Part shown: in pieces, positions 60,281 through 64,000 of the stretch
How the letters are laid out: the number at the start of each line of letters is the position of its first letter
How positions within the stretch are numbered: position 1 is the stretch's first letter
From: an uncultured Lachnospiraceae bacterium
Lineage (GTDB): Bacteria; Bacillota; Clostridia; Lachnospirales; Lachnospiraceae
DNA: 64,000 nt
Direction of reading: 5' to 3'
Assembly: GCA_910584915.1 (NCBI GenBank)
Contig: CAJUDM010000022.1
Coordinates: 16,240-80,239, forward strand
Made by a program: the position numbers and the translations under genes
The notes under the pieces: model-generated
What the model saw: only the letters and a program-made list of their open reading frames with translations
Databases searched by the model: none
Told to the model about the DNA's origin: nothing

Positions 60281-61645
60281 TTACTTATGTTCTTCTGTTA
60301 CCCTTAGTTCTCTATGAAGCTGCCATGCCATAAAAATAGTGATCACAGCCGAAAACACATCCGCAATCGGCTGCGCATAAAGGATTCCATTGATACCACA
60401 GATTTTTGGAAGCAATATAATGACAGGCACAAAGCAGATTCCCTGCCGACAGGCTCCAAGTACAAAGCCTTTTGTCCCTTTTCCAAGCGCAAGGAACAGC
60501 GAGGAATATACCGTGTAAAATCCAAACAAAAAGAAGGACAGCCCGTTTGCAAAAAGAGATTTCCGTCCTACAGCAATCATCTCACTATTTCCATTTGCAA
60601 ACTGCGATATGATCTGCGTGGAAAACAGAGCCATCAAAAGTCCGACAATGATACAAAAAACGGATGACCACAAAATGGAAGTTTTGACTGCTTCCCGCAG
60701 GCGGTCAAATTTCTTCGCCCCATAGCTGAATCCCGCAATTGGCTGGAATCCCTTCAAAAAACCAAATACAACCAGAGTACCCATAGAAGTGATTCTTGTA
60801 ACCGCTCCCATCCCAGCGATTACCGCATCACCATATCCGTTTGCCGCCCGGTTGACCAGCGCAATAGAAAGGCTGGTGAGAAGCTGGAAGGTCAAAGTTG
60901 GAATACCAATCTTCAAGATTTCTCCATATATCTGTCTGGTTGGTTTAACTTCCTGTAAGCGGAAAGTAAATGCGCTTTTTTTGCGCAGTACATAAATGAG
61001 ATAAACAAGCGTAGAGACTGATTGGGAAATAGCAGTAGCAATTGCCGCACCCGCAACGCCCATATCCAACACATAGATAAACACCGGGTCTAATCCAATA
61101 TTCAATACTGCCCCCAAGAGCAGGGCTGTCATAGTTGTCTTAGCCGCACCTTCACTTGCCACGATATTATTCATCGTCACATTGCACACATTAAAAATAC
61201 AGGAAATGACATAAATCCTGCCATAAGTGAGGGCATATGGCATAATGGTGTCCGTGGCTCCGAGCAACGCTAAGACCGGTCTGAGAAAGAGTGCAGCAAA
61301 GCCGATCAAAATACCACCGATTAACACACTGCTATACAACGCTGTACTCGCCACCCTGTTTGCAGTATCCCTGTCGCCCTGCCCTAATAATCTTGAAAGA
61401 TAAGATGCCGCACCGTTACCAAACATCAGACCCAACCCCACGACTACCTGTCCTAACGGGAACACGATGGAAATCGCCCCCATAGGGCTTTCTCCCAGAC
61501 CTCCCACAAAATAGGCATCCACCAGATTATAAAGGGCATTGATCAGCATGCCTATCATAATCGGAATACCAAGAGCCATGAGTGCCTGGGGGATTGGCGC
61601 ACTCCCTAATAATTCCATTTTACTATTCTTTCCGTTCATTTTCAT
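60281..61645 (-). CDS. MATE-family efflux transporter
   Basis: 454 residues with 12 hydrophobic segments in two similar halves. Starts with LLGSAPIPQALMALGIPIMIGMLINALYNLVDAYFVG, a MATE signature, and has GFSYGAKKFDRLREAVKTS near 300. Exports cationic drugs or organic compounds with Na+ or H+. Divergent from the PadR gene and probably repressed by it. A short C-terminal basic tail follows. Confidence 0.92.
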   Translation of the reverse strand: MKMNGKNSKMELLGSAPIPQALMALGIPIMIGMLINALYNLVDAYFVGGLGESPMGAISIVFPLGQVVVGLGLMFGNGAASYLSRLLGQGDRDTANRVASTALYSSVLIGGILIGFAALFLRPVLALLGATDTIMPYALTYGRIYVISCIFNVCNVTMNNIVASEGAAKTTMTALLLGAVLNIGLDPVFIYVLDMGVAGAAIATAISQSVSTLVYLIYVLRKKSAFTFRLQEVKPTRQIYGEILKIGIPTLTFQLLTSLSIALVNRAANGYGDAVIAGMGAVTRITSMGTLVVFGFLKGFQPIAGFSYGAKKFDRLREAVKTSILWSSVFCIIVGLLMALFSTQIISQFANGNSEMIAVGRKSLFANGLSFFLFGFYTVYSSLFLALGKGTKGFVLGACRQGICFVPVIILLPKICGINGILYAQPIADVFSAVITIFMAWQLHRELRVTEEHK

Positions 61646-61673
61646 TACTCCTCTCTCGAAATGTAATTTATAC

Positions 61674-61735
61674 TACTATATTTTATAGTATCTAGCTGCA
61701 AATGAAATCCTACTATAAATTATAGTGGTTGTCAA
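61674..61735 (-). promoter_or_regulatory. MATE promoter with two operator palindromes
   Basis: Minus-strand TTGACA (61735-61730), 17-nt spacer, TAGGAT (61712-61707). The spacer is almost filled by the palindrome ACTATAA-A-TTATAGT (61712-61726), and a second palindrome TACTATA-TTT-TATAGTA (61674-61690) lies downstream. Both are likely PadR sites. Confidence 0.65.
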
Positions 61736-61752
61736 GAGAATTTTCCTCCTTC

Positions 61753-61781
61753 TTGACAAAAGCTATAAATTAAAATAGTAT
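61753..61781 (+). promoter_or_regulatory. PadR gene promoter
   Basis: TTGACA (61753-61758), 17-nt spacer, TAGTAT (61776-61781), overlapping degenerate CTATAAATTAAAATAGTA symmetry, so autoregulation is likely. Confidence 0.6.
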
Positions 61782-61839
61782 AAATTACAGCATAAAGGTT
61801 ATTAACCGTTTCCCATCTATAAAAGAAAGGCAGGATGCT

Positions 61840-62364
61840 ATGGCTGCGATTGATTTGATTGTATTAGGAATGTTAAAAAAAGAACCTATGGGTGCCTACG
61901 ATATTCAAAAATTGGTAGAATACCGCAATATCTCTAAATGGGTAAAGATCAGCACCCCTTCCATCTACAAAAAGGCGATACAGTTAGAGGAAAGGGGCTT
62001 TATCAAAGGCAGTACCGTTAAAGAGGGAAAAATGCCCGAAAAAGTCATTTACTCCCTTACAGATGCGGGTGAGAAAGAATTTGAAAGGCTTATGTTAGAG
62101 ATTGCATCCAATCCCATCCATATCTTTTTGGACTTTAATGCCGTGATCGTAAATTTAGACAGTCTGCCTTTTGAAACACGAAAAGAATGTGTGGCAGACA
62201 TTGAAAAGAATGTAATAAAATTGAAGGCTTATTTGGAAGAAAATCTTCATGAAAAAGAAAATAACCCGGATATTCCCGAAACAGGGATGGCTGTCTTACG
62301 CCAGCAGTTTGTTTTGGTGGAAGCGATTGAAAAATGGATTGCTGATTTGAAAAATAGTTTTTAA
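61840..62364 (+). CDS. PadR-family transcriptional regulator
   Basis: 174 residues: winged helix-turn-helix (about 1-85) with LIVLGMLKKEPMGAYDIQKLVEYRNISKWVKISTPSIYKKAIQLEERGFI, then a helical C-terminal dimer domain of the Vir-like PadR type. It is divergent from the MATE gene and most likely represses it until a toxic ligand binds. ATG follows AAAGGCAGG. Confidence 0.9.
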   Translation: MAAIDLIVLGMLKKEPMGAYDIQKLVEYRNISKWVKISTPSIYKKAIQLEERGFIKGSTVKEGKMPEKVIYSLTDAGEKEFERLMLEIASNPIHIFLDFNAVIVNLDSLPFETRKECVADIEKNVIKLKAYLEENLHEKENNPDIPETGMAVLRQQFVLVEAIEKWIADLKNSF

Positions 62365-62597
62365 TGTAAATGCCTACAAGGAAAGTACAGGAAAAGCGCA
62401 ATTGAACAGCCCTTTTGTCGCATTGTCATTTATCCATTAAATTCTGAGCCGTCCCCGCCAGCATGGACATCTAAAACGAAAGGATTCTATCCGGTTCTTA
62501 GTTTTTCTCGATTTTTCTCACTTTTTTATCCGTTCAGGCTGACAGAATAAACTCTTCTCTCCCTTTTGTGCCTGTGCGGTCATTTGTTCAAAAACAG

Positions 62598-63479
62598 CTA
62601 TGCTGCTTTCAAATCTGTTTGGTGCTGCTCATAGTATTCTTCCGGTGTCAGATATCCGTTTGCTTCATGGATACGTTTTCGGTTATAAAATATCCATATA
62701 TACTCAAAGACCGCTGATTTTGCCTCTTCCCTGCTCCGAAAATGCTGCCCACCTAGCCATTCCTGCTTCAGCTTACCCCAGAAGCTCTCCATCGGAGCAT
62801 TGTCCCAGCAGTTTCCCTTTCGGCTCATACTGCTGACAAATCCATGCTTTTTTGCCAATGCCCGATAATCCAGCGAGCAGTACTGGCTTCCCCTGTCGGA
62901 ATGCAGGATACAGCCCTCTGTGCTCGGTGTATGGCGGATCGCGTCTTCCAGCGCGGATATTACAAGTTCCTTTGTCATACGCCCGTCCATCGATATACCA
63001 ACTATTTTATCTCCGCAAAGATCCATGACCCCGGCAAGGTAGAGCCAGCCTTCATCCGTCGGAATATATGTGATGTCGCTTACCATTTTTTCTCCGGGTT
63101 TGTCAGCGGCAAAATCCCTGTTCAGGATATTTTCTGAAACCGGGAGACTGTGCTTTGAATTTGTTGTTGCTTTATACTTTTTATGACTTTTTGACCGTAT
63201 GCCGTTTTCACGCATGATACGCTCCACCCTCTTGTGGTTGACCGGCTTTTCTGATCTGCGGTTTATTTCATGGGTTATCTTCCTGCCGCCATAAGTTCCG
63301 TGGGATGCTCCGTGAATTCGGATAATCTCTTTCAAGAGGGATTCATCCTTTATGCTGCGCAGAGTGTTGGAACGCTTCCGCCACGCATAATAACCGTTTT
63401 TAGAAACCTGAAGCCACTGCGCCATCTTCGCAATCCTGTATTTGGAACGGTTCTGTTCCATGTAAAGGTAACGGATCAC
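62598..63479 (-). CDS. IS3-family transposase OrfB (DDE integrase)
   Basis: 293 residues: N-terminal HTH_21 (about 30-85, KDESLLKEIIRIHGASHGTYGGRKI), then the rve integrase core with the catalytic residues in SDITYIPTDEGWLY (D about 137), LHSDRGSQYCS (D about 197) and APMESFWGKLKQEW (E about 232), ending NRKRIHEANGYLTPEEYYEQ. Its GTG overlaps the orfA stop; it is probably made as a fusion by -1 frameshifting on A7 about 37 nt before the orfA stop. Confidence 0.92.
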   Translation of the reverse strand: MIRYLYMEQNRSKYRIAKMAQWLQVSKNGYYAWRKRSNTLRSIKDESLLKEIIRIHGASHGTYGGRKITHEINRRSEKPVNHKRVERIMRENGIRSKSHKKYKATTNSKHSLPVSENILNRDFAADKPGEKMVSDITYIPTDEGWLYLAGVMDLCGDKIVGISMDGRMTKELVISALEDAIRHTPSTEGCILHSDRGSQYCSLDYRALAKKHGFVSSMSRKGNCWDNAPMESFWGKLKQEWLGGQHFRSREEAKSAVFEYIWIFYNRKRIHEANGYLTPEEYYEQHQTDLKAA

Positions 63480-63760
63480 TTTAGGTTCTTCGCAAAGAAG
63501 GCGCTTGCTTTTTTTAGGAATTCATTTTCCTCTTCCAGATCTTTTATGCGCTTTTTCAGGGTGCGCAACTCGGCATCTTCCTGATGGAGATTGCCACTGC
63601 CCACAAATGGTTCCGTGGGGTGTTCTTTAAACCGGGACATCCATGTGTAAAGGGTGTTCACATTAACTCCGAGTTCCCTTGCAACCTGTGCCGCCGGTAC
63701 TCCTGACTGTACCCTCTTACATGCTTCTTCTTTGAATTCAATACTGTACGTTTGTGCCAT
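63476..63760 (-). CDS. IS3-family transposase OrfA
   Basis: 94 residues: HTH (about 5-50) with TYSIEFKEEACKRVQSGVPAAQVARELGVNVNTLYTW, then a leucine-zipper-like end DAELRTLKKRIKDLEEENEFLKKASAFFA. The slippery run CTAAAAAAAGC near its 3' end would shift into the orfB frame. Confidence 0.92.
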   Translation of the reverse strand: MAQTYSIEFKEEACKRVQSGVPAAQVARELGVNVNTLYTWMSRFKEHPTEPFVGSGNLHQEDAELRTLKKRIKDLEEENEFLKKASAFFAKNLK

Positions 63761-63932
63761 AATCCTTCCTCCTGACTTTCTGGATAGATTATACCACTCG
63801 TTCTATTTGTCTATCAAATGGGGTATAAGGCACGCTTTCTATTTATTTTAAGCCATTCCTCAATACTTTCGCCTGCGAGTACCAAAAATCCTATGGCATT
63901 ATTTCTGAATAGCCGCCTTTGCCGCACCAATG

Positions 63933-64000
63933 CTATTTTACCCGATACTGCTCGGCTTCCTCGTCCGTAAGCGGTCTGCCTAACGCCTTTACCGCATCAA
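63933..64000 (-). CDS. 3' end of an unknown gene, cut by the right window edge
   Basis: The last 21 codons read DAVKALGRPLTDEEAEQYRVK and stop. This end looks like coding sequence but is too short to place in a family. Confidence 0.4.
   Translation of the reverse strand, partial: DAVKALGRPLTDEEAEQYRVK

Larger units (their letters stand above)
62445..63832 (-). mobile_element. IS3-family insertion sequence (IS150-like)
   Basis: Contains overlapping orfA and orfB. Possible ends are TGAGCCGTCCCC at 62445 and, inverted, TGCCTTATACCCC ending at 63832, which share TG..., CCCC and a later GACA..TA.AACGA pattern. No clear target duplication was found, so the borders are tentative. Confidence 0.6.

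Noticed and set aside
1..64000. tRNA, rRNA or other stable RNA genes
   Set aside because: No cloverleaf or rRNA-like stretch was noticed on either strand; a covariance search could not be run.

Overview
The window reads as chromosome of a spore-forming anaerobic Firmicute of the Lachnospiraceae type (Clostridia). The evidence is a complete spoIIIAA-AH operon, a meso-diaminopimelate-type MurE (DNPR motif), the SCIFF peptide with its radical SAM maturase next to secDF, a PASTA-domain PknB/PP2C pair, and a large set of sugar-uptake and two-component genes. Most genes lie on the minus strand. Species cannot be named from the sequence alone.

Layout. 1-20.6 kb is core genome on the minus strand: prfC (cut by the left edge) with its own promoter and structured leader; spoIIIAA-AH; rsgA, pknB, stp, rlmN, rsmB, a YugP-type zinc peptidase, fmt, def, priA and murE. 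Two insertions break otherwise tight operons here: a palindromic segment with 36-bp direct repeats between spoIIIAB and spoIIIAC, and a 166-bp MITE-like element between rlmN and stp. 20.8-25.7 kb is an accessory, more AT-rich island: a DUF1016/PDDEXK nuclease, a cupin, AraC and HxlR regulators, a radical SAM enzyme and the C-terminal remnant of a paralogue. 25.7-36.7 kb holds superoxide dismutase, recJ, an antiporter remnant, a tyrosine phosphatase, secDF, scfB, scfA (48 codons), metY and a HAD phosphatase; a second MITE copy lies in the predicted 5' leader of metY. 36.7-45.2 kb is a sugar module: ABC importer (ATPase, permease, binding protein) behind a sensing unit of periplasmic binding protein, histidine kinase, response regulator and a second binding protein. 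45.4-54 kb holds an XRE regulator, an RluA pseudouridine synthase, a GH13 glucosidase, a NERD protein, a RelB antitoxin with a truncated YafQ-type toxin, an ECF sigma/anti-sigma pair and an AAA-ATPase/PDDEXK fusion. 54.1-56.8 kb is a LanFEG/BcrAB-like ABC transporter. 57-60 kb is a cluster of paralogous proteins of unknown function (they resemble DUF6033) separated by a duplicated intergenic repeat, with a GHKL sensor-kinase remnant inside and a LytTR-like double site in front. 60.2-62.4 kb is a divergent MATE exporter/PadR pair; an IS3-family insertion sequence closes the window.

Most notable: (1) a dispersed palindromic element, with three clear copies and one partial copy, one of which is exactly 87 bp and sits in frame inside the AAA-ATPase gene; (2) two nearly identical 166-bp MITE-like elements in opposite orientation; (3) the repeat-separated paralogue cluster with features pointing to quorum-type LytTR/GHKL control; (4) the structured prfC leader. 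No rRNA, tRNA or CRISPR array was seen.
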